Shown: positions 1-5,598, counted from the first letter of the stretch. The stretch is DNA of 5,953 nucleotides from Nitrospinaceae bacterium (GCA_029261675.1 JAJDBA010000303.1:1-5953), one strand, 5' to 3'. Notes: generated by a model from the sequence alone, not told the origin. A program made the numbers and translations.

Positions 1-14
1 GTGAGAGTGAAATT

Positions 15-38
15 CAAAGCGGCTCCAAAGCGGCTCCA
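15..38. repeat. 11-bp perfect tandem duplication
   Basis: The 11-mer CAAAGCGGCTC occurs twice head to tail (15-25 and 26-36), and the match continues for two more bases. It lies outside any convincing gene. It looks like a simple slippage duplication; no function is visible. Confidence 0.7.
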
Positions 39-97
39 TAGATACAAATCATCTTTACCTTACAGCTTAAGAAAGTTAATATCTTGGCCTGCCCCCG

Positions 98-122
98 GCA
101 ATTCTCAACCCTGCAGAATTGC
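98..122. repeat. Inverted repeat, 8-bp arms
   Basis: GCAATTCT (98-105) is the exact reverse complement of AGAATTGC (115-122), with a 9-nt spacer. Neither strand has a T-tract after it, so it is not a standard intrinsic terminator. It could be a hairpin in the 3' region of the prenyltransferase transcript or a protein-binding site, or it may be chance. Confidence 0.4.
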
Positions 123-197
123 TAAAACTGATACGCAAATCTCCAACTCTCAAAACATTAAGGCGTTCCATTTCTGCTTACCGTGGTTTAAAAAAAA

Positions 198-1055
198 TCA
201 AACCCAAACGCAATCGATGACGACAAAAACCATAAGACCAATACTGATTATTCCATTCACATTGAAAAATGCCATATTGATTTTAGAGAGATCATCCGGG
301 CGTACCAACGAATGTTCATAAATCAATAATCCCGCGACAATCACCACTCCGGTACCATACAAAACTCCCAGATCGCTAACGGGTTGTAAAAGCGCAAACA
401 GTAAAGCTACCATGAATCCATGCGAAACAGACGCCATCCACAATGCGGTTTTAATGCCGAATTTCTGGGGAATAGAATTTAAATTGTTTTCGCGATCAAA
501 CTCCATATCCATACAGGAATAGAGAATATCGAATCCTACCAACCAAAAAACCACTGCCGCGCCCAACAGTAAAGAAACAAAAGAAATCTCTTCACGAATC
601 GCTACCCAAGCCCCCACTGGCGCAATCGAAATGGCGAGTCCCAACCAGAAATGCGAATAAGCGGTGAACCGTTTGGTCAATGAATAAAAAAACACCATCA
701 CCAATGCAACGGGAGATAAATAAAGCGCAAGGCTATTCAACATTGCTGCAGCAAAAATAAAAAGTGCGGAAGAAGCTATCAAAAACAGCCAGTAGCTTTT
801 CATATCCACACGACCCGAAGGTAACGCTCGCCCCTGTGTTCGCAGATTCTTCACATCAAATCGAGCGTCGACAATGCGGTTGAACGCCATCGCCGCACTT
901 CTTGCGCCGACCATGCAAACAACAATCCACATCATCTTCTCAGCTTCAGGCATTCCCTCTGCGGCAATGAAAGCGCTCATAACTGCAAACGGTAATGCAA
1001 AAACCGTGTGCTGAAACTTAATATCTGCGAATATAGCTGAAAGTTTAGCCAGCAA
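198..1055 (-). CDS. ubiA: UbiA-family polyprenyltransferase (MqnP/UbiA-like, quinone biosynthesis)
   Basis: This is a 285-residue integral membrane prenyltransferase that would attach a polyprenyl chain to an aromatic quinone precursor in the inner membrane. About nine hydrophobic segments are visible (near residues 15-33, 41-58, 88-108, 111-126, 136-152, 158-180, 205-224, 231-246 and 262-283). The first Mg2+/diphosphate motif is N59-x3-D63-x3-D67, followed by the conserved N70-LRTQGRALPSG block. The second is D176-ILY-x3-D183-MEF-D187, followed by NSIPQKFG. The second block and the C-terminal FFNVNGIIS stretch resemble the UbiA branch that includes MqnP of the futalosine menaquinone pathway, but 4-hydroxybenzoate as substrate cannot be excluded. 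Haem O synthase is less likely. The start is TTG at 1055-1053: it has a good AGGGGG Shine-Dalgarno 7 nt upstream, and an in-frame stop lies just before that. The length is normal for the family. It is divergent from the ABC transporter. Confidence 0.9.
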   Translation of the reverse strand: MLAKLSAIFADIKFQHTVFALPFAVMSAFIAAEGMPEAEKMMWIVVCMVGARSAAMAFNRIVDARFDVKNLRTQGRALPSGRVDMKSYWLFLIASSALFIFAAAMLNSLALYLSPVALVMVFFYSLTKRFTAYSHFWLGLAISIAPVGAWVAIREEISFVSLLLGAAVVFWLVGFDILYSCMDMEFDRENNLNSIPQKFGIKTALWMASVSHGFMVALLFALLQPVSDLGVLYGTGVVIVAGLLIYEHSLVRPDDLSKINMAFFNVNGIISIGLMVFVVIDCVWV

Positions 1056-1137
1056 AAAACAACCCCCTAATCACTTACCCGGTCTACAAAAAAAATATGC
1101 TACATTAACCAACTTAATTCAAACCAGCACAGCCTAA
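1056..1137. promoter_or_regulatory. Divergent intergenic region between prenyltransferase and ABC transporter
   Basis: This 82-bp spacer must hold the 5' signals of both divergent genes. On the minus strand AGGGGG (1068-1063) is a clear ribosome-binding site for the prenyltransferase TTG start. For the plus strand only a weak promoter-like pair is visible, CTTACC (1074-1079) and TATGCT (1096-1101) with a 16-nt spacer. No good Shine-Dalgarno precedes the ABC transporter ATG, so that transcript may have a short or leaderless-like start. The promoter call is low confidence. Confidence 0.35.
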
Positions 1138-2889
1138 ATGAAAAGTTACCGACAACTCCTGATACTTCTCATTCCATATAGGAAAGCACTGTACGTTGGG
1201 GCCTTCTGTCTCATTATTGCTTCATTGACCAACCTCGCCGTACCTCTTTATATCAAAAAGATGGTAGATGTCGTCATGGTTGAAAAAAACATGGCGCTGA
1301 TGAACAATCTAACGCTCAGCATTGCCGGACTCTTCCTCTTACAACTGATTTTTTCCACCGCACATAATTATTTATTTGATCTAACCGAAAAACGCGCCAT
1401 CACCGACTTTCGTATCAAGCTATTCAAGCATTTGCACACACTTTCACTTAGTTTTTTCGTCAAACGCCGCACCGGTGAAATCGTATCGCGCATGACCAAC
1501 GATATCACCACTATCGAAAACATTGTGACCGATCTTCCCGCAACATTACTACAGCAATCCATTCGCCTGTTCGGTGGTATCATTATCATCACCTATATGA
1601 ACTGGAAGCTGACTTGTTTGATTCTTGTTCTCGCGCCAGTCCTTGTATTATTCGCGAGAACATTCGGACGCAAACTAAAAAAGCTGTCCACCGAAATTCA
1701 AGACAAGCTTGCAACATCTACAACCATACTCGAAGAAAATATTTCTTGCATACAAGTAGTCAAATCCTTTGTTCGCAGCAAACTCGAAAACGAACGCTTT
1801 GGCAATGCTGTCGAAGACAGTTTTCAGTCCGCTAAAAAACGCGTGATCATCTCTTCGTTTTTTGGTCCGAGTATCGGGTTCATTGCCTTCAGTACATCAC
1901 TCATACTACTTTGGTATGGAGGGCGTGAAGTCATCCTCGGAGAAATCAGCCCAGGGGAGCTCATTGCGTTCATCCTCTATGCCACCATCATCGCAGGGCC
2001 GATGGGCAGTTTCGCACGCCTTTACGCACGCATGCAAGAAGGAGTCGGGGCCAGCAAACGGGTTTTTGAAATTCTTGCACTAGAAGGTGAAGTCCGTGAC
2101 CTGCCAGATGCCAAAGCCCTGCCCCGCATCGAAGGCAAAGTGGAACTCGATGACGTTCATTTTCATTACCGCGACGATCAAGAAGTGATTCAAGGCATCA
2201 GCTTCACCGTTGAACCTGGGCAGACAGTAGCTCTGGTAGGCCCCAGCGGCGCGGGTAAAAGCACCCTCGTGCAACTTCTACATCGATTTTACGATCCGAT
2301 AAAAGGTGAAATCCGCATCGACGGTTTTCCATTGAAGTCGGTACAACAATCCAGTTACTGGCAACAGATAGGAATCGTTCCACAAGAAACTATTTTGTTC
2401 GGCGGAACGATTTTAGAAAACATCGAATACGCCAAGCCCGGTGTCACTAAAGAAGAAGTTATTGAAGCCGCAAAAGCCGCTAACGCGCATAACTTTATAA
2501 TGGAAACCCCCGAAGGCTACGAAACAGTAGTCGGCGAAAAAGGCATTCGCCTTTCAGCCGGACAAAGACAGCGCATCGCTATCGCTCGTGCCATATTGAA
2601 AAATCCACGCATCCTGATTCTTGATGAAGCAACTTCAGCGTTGGACAACGAATCCGAACTCCTTATTCAGGAAGCACTGGAACGGCTTATGGAAGGGCGC
2701 ACTTCATTCATCATTGCACATCGTTTATCTACCATCCACAACGCCGAGCATATTATCGTTATGGATAAAGGAAAAGTTATTGAAAACGGCAATCACGCCC
2801 AATTGATGGGAAAAAAAGGTCTCTACCACAAGCTCTATACTCTCAAGAGCCTGCAAATGGTCGAAGAAGCAGAAGTAAAAGCAGACTAA
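1138..2889 (+). CDS. MsbA-like ABC exporter half-transporter (fused TMD-NBD)
   Basis: This 583-residue type IV ABC exporter subunit is expected to act as a homodimer in the inner membrane. Residues ~15-295 form the transmembrane domain with six helices (about 18-40, 57-79, 133-153, 156-173, 238-260, 270-292). Residues ~335-570 form the ATPase domain: A-loop Y344, Walker A GPSGAGKST at 368-376, Q-loop Q416, signature LSAGQ at 472-476, Walker B ILILDE at 492-497, D-loop SALD at 500-503 and H-loop H528. All catalytic residues are present. The signature has alanine in place of the usual first glycine of LSGGQ. Architecture and length match MsbA-type lipid flippases, but the neighbourhood has no lipopolysaccharide genes, so the substrate is open (lipid, peptide or drug). 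The ATG at 1138 is directly preceded by an in-frame TAA, so no longer protein is possible; the Shine-Dalgarno is poor. No terminator is evident after the stop. Confidence 0.92.
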   Translation: MKSYRQLLILLIPYRKALYVGAFCLIIASLTNLAVPLYIKKMVDVVMVEKNMALMNNLTLSIAGLFLLQLIFSTAHNYLFDLTEKRAITDFRIKLFKHLHTLSLSFFVKRRTGEIVSRMTNDITTIENIVTDLPATLLQQSIRLFGGIIIITYMNWKLTCLILVLAPVLVLFARTFGRKLKKLSTEIQDKLATSTTILEENISCIQVVKSFVRSKLENERFGNAVEDSFQSAKKRVIISSFFGPSIGFIAFSTSLILLWYGGREVILGEISPGELIAFILYATIIAGPMGSFARLYARMQEGVGASKRVFEILALEGEVRDLPDAKALPRIEGKVELDDVHFHYRDDQEVIQGISFTVEPGQTVALVGPSGAGKSTLVQLLHRFYDPIKGEIRIDGFPLKSVQQSSYWQQIGIVPQETILFGGTILENIEYAKPGVTKEEVIEAAKAANAHNFIMETPEGYETVVGEKGIRLSAGQRQRIAIARAILKNPRILILDEATSALDNESELLIQEALERLMEGRTSFIIAHRLSTIHNAEHIIVMDKGKVIENGNHAQLMGKKGLYHKLYTLKSLQMVEEAEVKAD

Positions 2890-2957
2890 ATCTATTCAAT
2901 TTGTTAAACCAACTTATCCCCTCCCCTCCATAAACCACTAAAAAACCTAACCCCTAA

Positions 2958-2981
2958 ATAAAAGACCTTGACATCTTTTAT
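2958..2981. promoter_or_regulatory. Putative operator, copy 1 (overlaps -35)
   Basis: ATAAAAGA (2958-2965) and TCTTTTAT (2974-2981) are perfect 8-bp inverted arms around an 8-nt spacer. The spacer contains the -35 hexamer TTGACA. The core AAAAGA-N8-TCTTTT recurs exactly 46 bp downstream at 3006-3025. A repeated dyad flanking one promoter is typical of a dimeric transcription factor, probably a repressor. The regulator is not identifiable here. Confidence 0.55.
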
Positions 2982-2996
2982 GTGCGCTGATAAATT
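2968..2996 (+). promoter_or_regulatory. Sigma-70-type promoter of the globin cluster
   Basis: There is a perfect -35 TTGACA (2968-2973), a 17-nt spacer and TAAATT (2991-2996) as the -10, matching 4 of 6. An alternative -10 GATAAA at 2989-2994 would give a 15-nt spacer. Transcription would start near 3002-3004, leaving an untranslated leader of about 50 nt before the first globin gene. The promoter lies between the two copies of the AAAAGA-N8-TCTTTT palindrome, so it is probably regulated. Confidence 0.65.
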
Positions 2997-3005
2997 AGAC
3001 CTATT

Positions 3006-3025
3006 AAAAGATAAATATATCTTTT
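3006..3025. promoter_or_regulatory. Putative operator, copy 2 (just downstream of +1)
   Basis: AAAAGATA (3006-3013) and TATCTTTT (3018-3025) form perfect 8-bp arms around AATA. It shares the AAAAGA-N8-TCTTTT core with the site at 2958-2981. It lies immediately after the predicted transcription start, a classic repressor position. The AAGAT/ATCTT half-sites recall NsrR-type NO-responsive operators, but the spacing between half-sites differs from the known 11-1-11 NsrR consensus, so no regulator is assigned. It could also fold as a weak AT-rich hairpin in the leader RNA. Confidence 0.55.
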
Positions 3026-3056
3026 TATCTTATGTATGAAAATTCAGGAGGTTATT

Positions 3057-3473
3057 ATGATGAACAGCACCGCAATAGTCGACATTCAAACGCCAAGAGA
3101 TATCCGCCTATTGGTCGATTCTTTTTACAGCAAGGCACGCGAAGATGAACTGCTCGCGCCCATTTTTGAACACGCAATATCCGACTGGAAACACCATTTG
3201 CCGACCATGTATCAATTCTGGGAGAGATTATTACTCGGTTCCACCGATTACATCGGTAACCCTTTTAGCAAACACATCAATCTATCTCTGGAGAACTTCC
3301 ATTTCACGCGGTGGCTGGAACTCTTCAACCAAACACTTGATGAAAACTTTTCTGGAACAAAAAAAGAAGAAGCTAAAAAGCTAGCCGGAAATATCGCGGG
3401 CAGCTTCCAATTACGAATGGGGATCACACCCACAAATAATGATTTTGAAACCATCAACTATTCTCGCTCTTAA
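3057..3473 (+). CDS. Group III truncated haemoglobin (trHbP/Ctb-like)
   Basis: This 138-residue cytoplasmic 2-on-2 globin binds haem and, in characterised relatives such as Campylobacter Ctb, O2 or NO. Matched by eye to Ctb, the key residues are Tyr24 (B10, in SFYSKA), His47 (E7, in DWKHH), proximal His73 (F8, in SKHINL) and Trp86 (G8, in TRWLELF). The FWERLLLG and YIGNPF blocks are also typical of group III. The reading frame is open from an ATG at 3036, but a perfect AGGAGG lies at 3046-3051, so the real start is ATG 3057 (5-nt spacing) or the adjacent ATG 3060 (8-nt spacing). About 15 residues after the globin fold form a polar tail. It is the first gene of the globin cluster, 17 bp ahead of the next. 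A role in NO or O2 handling is inferred from the family and neighbours. Confidence 0.93.
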   Translation: MMNSTAIVDIQTPRDIRLLVDSFYSKAREDELLAPIFEHAISDWKHHLPTMYQFWERLLLGSTDYIGNPFSKHINLSLENFHFTRWLELFNQTLDENFSGTKKEEAKKLAGNIAGSFQLRMGITPTNNDFETINYSRS

Positions 3474-3490
3474 TATAAAGGAGATTTGAA

Positions 3491-3886
3491 ATGTCTTACG
3501 AACAAGTAAAAGCCAGCTACGACCGTTGTTATAAATCTGGAGATTTTTTTGGCACCTTTTATGACTCGTTCCTCGCCAAATCTCCTGAGGTTGCAGCCAA
3601 ATTTGCCAACACCGATTTTAAGAAACAAAAACCTCTAATCAAAGCTTCTGTCAACATGATGATTCGTCTGGGAACCGGAGACATCAAGGCTCGCGAAGCC
3701 ATAGAAAAAGTGGGAACAACTCACAGCAAACCGCAACTGAACATCGAACCCAAGCTTTATGACCTCTGGTTTGAAAGCCTATGCGAAACCGCCGCCAAAC
3801 ATGACAGCGAATGGAATGAAGAGCTCGAATCCATGTGGAAAGAAAGAATGCAAGAAGGAGTGAAAATTATTACAGAACGCTACTAG
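3491..3886 (+). CDS. Single-domain globin of the flavohaemoglobin-like (M/F) branch
   Basis: This 131-residue cytoplasmic 3-on-3 globin has no reductase domain. By manual comparison with E. coli Hmp, Tyr24 (in FYDSFL) is B10, Phe38 (in AAKFANTDF) is CD1, Gln46 (in FKKQKPL) is distal E7 and His78 (in GTTHSKPQL) is the proximal F8 ligand, followed by the usual I-x-P-x-x-Y block (IEPKLY, 85-90). The Tyr-B10/Gln-E7 pair is the distal pocket of NO dioxygenating flavohaemoglobins, so ligand stabilisation of a similar kind is likely. Without the FAD/NAD domain it would need an external electron donor to turn over. AAGGAGA at 3478-3484 is a strong ribosome-binding site 7 nt before the ATG. Only 17 bp separate it from the truncated globin gene, so the two are almost certainly co-transcribed. 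Confidence 0.9.
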   Translation: MSYEQVKASYDRCYKSGDFFGTFYDSFLAKSPEVAAKFANTDFKKQKPLIKASVNMMIRLGTGDIKAREAIEKVGTTHSKPQLNIEPKLYDLWFESLCETAAKHDSEWNEELESMWKERMQEGVKIITERY

Positions 3887-3916
3887 CTTTTTGCGTCACT
3901 TTAATATTAAATACAC

Positions 3917-3928
3917 TTTGATATCAAA
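3917..3928. promoter_or_regulatory. 12-bp perfect palindrome before the globin-PsiE gene
   Basis: TTTGATATCAAA is self-complementary and lies in the 59-bp spacer between the second and third globin genes, 17 bp before the third start. It contains TTGAT/ATCAA half-sites like those of FNR/CRP-family operators, but without the usual 4-nt spacer, so it is not a canonical site. It may be an operator, or a chance palindrome in AT-rich DNA. No good promoter is visible around it. Confidence 0.35.
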
Positions 3929-3945
3929 AAGAGATCCGCACAGCT

Positions 3946-4866
3946 ATGAACGACAACGTACAAAACGATTATTCGGCTTTAAAAGCCCATTACCGTTTCA
4001 CGAAAGAAGATGAAGCTTTTCTACTTGAGATGAAACCTCAGATAGAAACCTTCGCCGATGATTTTCTCGAAGGATTTTACGAATTCATCTGGAACTTTGG
4101 TAAAACCGCCGATTTCCTCAAAGACGAAGAAGTGCTGAGTCGTCACCGAGGAAAGATTCGACAATGGTATTTGGATTTATTCAAAGGGACCTACGACATC
4201 ACTTATTTTCTACAGCTACACAAAATAGGTGAAACCCATGTCCGCCTCGGACTCCCCACTCATTACGTAAACGCAGCCTTTAATTTTGTCCGTGTTTTCA
4301 CAATAGGAAAAATCCAAAAACATTGCAACCAAAGCGAAACTCTCACCGAAAGGGTTCAAGCCTTCGAAAGAATTCTCGACATCAACCTGGATGTATTAAC
4401 CAGCTCTTATCGTCAAGAAGAAATGAGCAAATACCTATCTCTCTCCTTAACCGAAAAAACTTTATTGACCTGGTTGAAGAAAACCAGTTCTTATTTCAAT
4501 TATCTATTGGCAGGCGCTCTAGTCATAGTGGCAACCTTTGCAATTGGATTATTCGGTTACGATGTGTATTTGCTTTTTGCCGGGCACAACGACGTCGAGG
4601 AAGGAATTCTAACGATTCTGGGAAGTTTGCTGATCTTATGGGCAGCCATAGAATTGATTCATCAGGAGATGGCGCATCTACGTGGCGGAAGTTTTGCTCT
4701 TGAAGGGTTTATCACTCTGGCTATCGCTGCACTCATTAGAAAAATACTCATATTCTCTCTGTCCCCTGCAAAGTCGGTTGATGTTTTAATGTATGGAGCA
4801 CTTGTGCTCTGTCTTGGCGTTTCTTATTGGCTTATAACGCATCGATCACAACCCAGCAAAAAATAA
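3946..4866 (+). CDS. Protoglobin-type haem domain fused to a PsiE-like membrane domain
   Basis: This 306-residue protein has two parts. Residues ~10-160 match the protoglobin/globin-coupled-sensor fold (S lineage): the WYLDLFKGTYD block (74-84), then IGETHVRLGL with proximal His98 (F8), then the HYVNAAF helix. Residues ~180-300 form four hydrophobic helices (about 185-210, 219-238, 252-270, 279-297). Their final two helices align by eye with E. coli PsiE: GGSFALEGFITLAIAALIRK versus the HFPLRYFVYIGITAIVR region, then SVDVLMYGALVL versus SPLDVLIYSAAILL. The topology is therefore a cytoplasmic haem sensor on a PsiE-like membrane module. PsiE itself is poorly understood, so the output is unknown. 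The gene follows the single-domain globin by 59 bp; its Shine-Dalgarno is weak (GAGA at 3931-3934), so it may be expressed at a lower level or from its own promoter. It converges with the NHL remnant, with 5 bp between the stops. Confidence 0.85.
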   Translation: MNDNVQNDYSALKAHYRFTKEDEAFLLEMKPQIETFADDFLEGFYEFIWNFGKTADFLKDEEVLSRHRGKIRQWYLDLFKGTYDITYFLQLHKIGETHVRLGLPTHYVNAAFNFVRVFTIGKIQKHCNQSETLTERVQAFERILDINLDVLTSSYRQEEMSKYLSLSLTEKTLLTWLKKTSSYFNYLLAGALVIVATFAIGLFGYDVYLLFAGHNDVEEGILTILGSLLILWAAIELIHQEMAHLRGGSFALEGFITLAIAALIRKILIFSLSPAKSVDVLMYGALVLCLGVSYWLITHRSQPSKK

Positions 4867-4871
4867 AATTC

Positions 4872-5156
4872 TTAATTATGCTTTAACTTAAAAGTTTGTA
4901 TCCGGTGATTCCCCCAATCGACAACATAAACCTGACCTTACGACCCCACCGTAACATCAGTGGGACCATCGAATTGCCCATCACCCCGGCCTTTTCCACC
5001 CCATGGGGTTAAGAACGATCCATCTTCGCTGAATTTTTGCACACGATGATTATAAAAATCCGCGACATATAAATTCCCCTTCTTGTCGCTAGCGATGCCT
5101 GACGCCACACGAAAACTTCCGCCCAAATATCTAACACCAACAAACCGAGAGATACT
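4872..5156 (-). pseudogene. C-terminal remnant of an NHL-repeat beta-propeller protein, with internal stop
   Basis: Read on the minus strand from 5156, one continuous frame gives about two NHL blades. First comes FRVASGIASDKKGNLYVADF followed by YNHRVQKF, then FDGPTDVTVGS, a TAA stop at 4940-4938, and then, in the same frame, GQVYVVDWGNHRIQTF and a final stop at 4874-4872. The match resumes without a shift, so a single nonsense change in the codon after GS explains the interruption. Upstream the frame is closed by TGA at 5159-5157, and no further NHL blades are seen in any frame, so the N-terminal part of the propeller is gone. A short open frame from a TTG at 5126 to 4938 could be called as a gene, but it would encode only about 62 residues, less than a propeller. 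NHL proteins are usually secreted or periplasmic binding scaffolds. Confidence 0.8.
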
Positions 5157-5394
5157 TCATATATAAAGAATCTACTGATTCTCGCCACATCAGTGCACAA
5201 TTGAAAGCCGAGTTATTGTTTTAGTGAGCAAAATCCAACCATATTGAGCAGCCTGACTACCGATACGCGAATCATTCCACACAATATAAATCACATAAAA
5301 GACCATTCTAGATAGGTTATAGGAAGGTTTTTGCTCTATTACCAAAAAAAATGAAGAAATATTAAAAAAAACGTAAATTTATTGATATTACCTC
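5157..5394. other. Gene-free spacer upstream of the rRNA operon
   Basis: No open frame with a recognisable domain is present. A small hairpin, AGAATC-TACT-GATTCT, lies at 5167-5182; read on the minus strand it is followed by TTATAT, too weak to call a terminator. From about 5343 to 5390 the DNA becomes very A/T-rich with A-tracts, which fits an UP element for the rRNA promoter just downstream. Confidence 0.5.
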
Positions 5395-5423
5395 TTGCAT
5401 TTCAATTCCTCTGGGGCTATTAT
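5395..5423 (+). promoter_or_regulatory. Ribosomal RNA operon promoter
   Basis: TTGCAT (5395-5400) and TATTAT (5418-5423, 5 of 6 matches) are separated by exactly 17 nt. The A-tract-rich segment at about 5343-5390 upstream is positioned like an UP element. Transcription would start near 5430, about 245 nt before the mature 16S end. I see no other promoter of similar quality between here and the 16S gene. Confidence 0.6.
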
Positions 5424-5453
5424 TACCGCAGTTGATGAATTTGCCTGACAATC

Positions 5454-5480
5454 TTTATCTGAAAGTTTTTTCTAGATAAA
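5454..5480 (+). other. AT-rich stem-loop in the rRNA leader
   Basis: TTTATCT (5454-5460) pairs with AGATAAA (5474-5480) around a 13-nt loop. It would form early in the leader transcript. It is weak because it is A/U-rich; the role is unknown. Confidence 0.3.
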
Positions 5481-5554
5481 TTTAAGGAAAAGGTTTTCAC
5501 ATAGAGATTTCTTGCCTTTTTTTCAGAAAATTCTAACTATTTCTTAATCAAGTC

Positions 5555-5578
5555 AGCGTGATTCTATTACGCTTTTTT
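5555..5578 (+). terminator. Terminator-like hairpin in the rRNA leader
   Basis: AGCGTGAT (5555-5562) and ATTACGCT (5566-5573) pair in an 8-bp stem containing one G-U wobble, with a 3-nt loop, and T residues run from 5573 to 5578. This has the layout of an intrinsic terminator, although the stem is only moderately GC-rich. It sits between the rRNA promoter and boxA, so it could act as an attenuator or stop stray upstream transcription. Confidence 0.5.
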
Positions 5579-5585
5579 AGACTTT

Positions 5586-5598
5586 TGCTCTTTGAAAA
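5586..5598 (+). promoter_or_regulatory. boxA antitermination element of the rRNA leader
   Basis: TGCTCTTTGAAAA matches the conserved rRNA boxA (E. coli TGCTCTTTAACAA). It lies about 80 nt before the 16S start, the usual position. In known bacteria boxA RNA is bound by NusB-S10 (NusE) to form the rRNA antitermination complex. Confidence 0.85.

Larger units (their letters stand above)
1..197. other. Non-coding stretch at the left edge
   Basis: I see no supportable gene here. A plus-strand reading frame starts with GTG at base 1 and runs to 321, but it has no recognisable domain and its second half lies antisense to the prenyltransferase gene, so I treat it as spurious. On the minus strand an ATG at 39-37 opens a frame that leaves the window after 13 codons; too little is visible to call it. 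A run of seven T residues follows the prenyltransferase stop on the minus strand, but no GC-rich stem precedes it, so no intrinsic terminator is claimed. Confidence 0.5.

Noticed and set aside
98..122. Intrinsic terminator for the prenyltransferase transcript
   Set aside because: The inverted repeat is real, but no T-tract follows it on either strand.
1..321. Plus-strand open frame of 106 codons starting with GTG at the window edge
   Set aside because: No recognisable domain, no visible upstream signal, and 124 bases lie antisense to the well-supported prenyltransferase gene.
198..1055. Haem O synthase (CtaB/CyoE), which would have linked this gene to the globins
   Set aside because: The second motif and the NSIPQKFG block fit the UbiA/MqnP branch better, and the gene is separated from the globins by the ABC transporter.
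3006..3025. Definite NsrR site
   Set aside because: The AAGAT/ATCTT halves are similar, but the distance between them is shorter than in the known consensus, so only an unnamed operator is proposed.
3891..3917. Sigma-70 promoter before the globin-PsiE gene (TTGCGT and TACACT)
   Set aside because: The -35 matches at only half its positions and the spacer is 15 nt, no better than expected by chance in AT-rich DNA.
4938..4940. Recoding or readthrough of the TAA inside the NHL remnant
   Set aside because: No recoding signal is visible and the gene is also missing its N-terminal part, so ordinary decay is simpler.
5009..5200. Minus-strand open frame of 63 codons overlapping the NHL remnant
   Set aside because: It is in another frame and its translation has no NHL or other known pattern, whereas the frame at 4872-5156 does.
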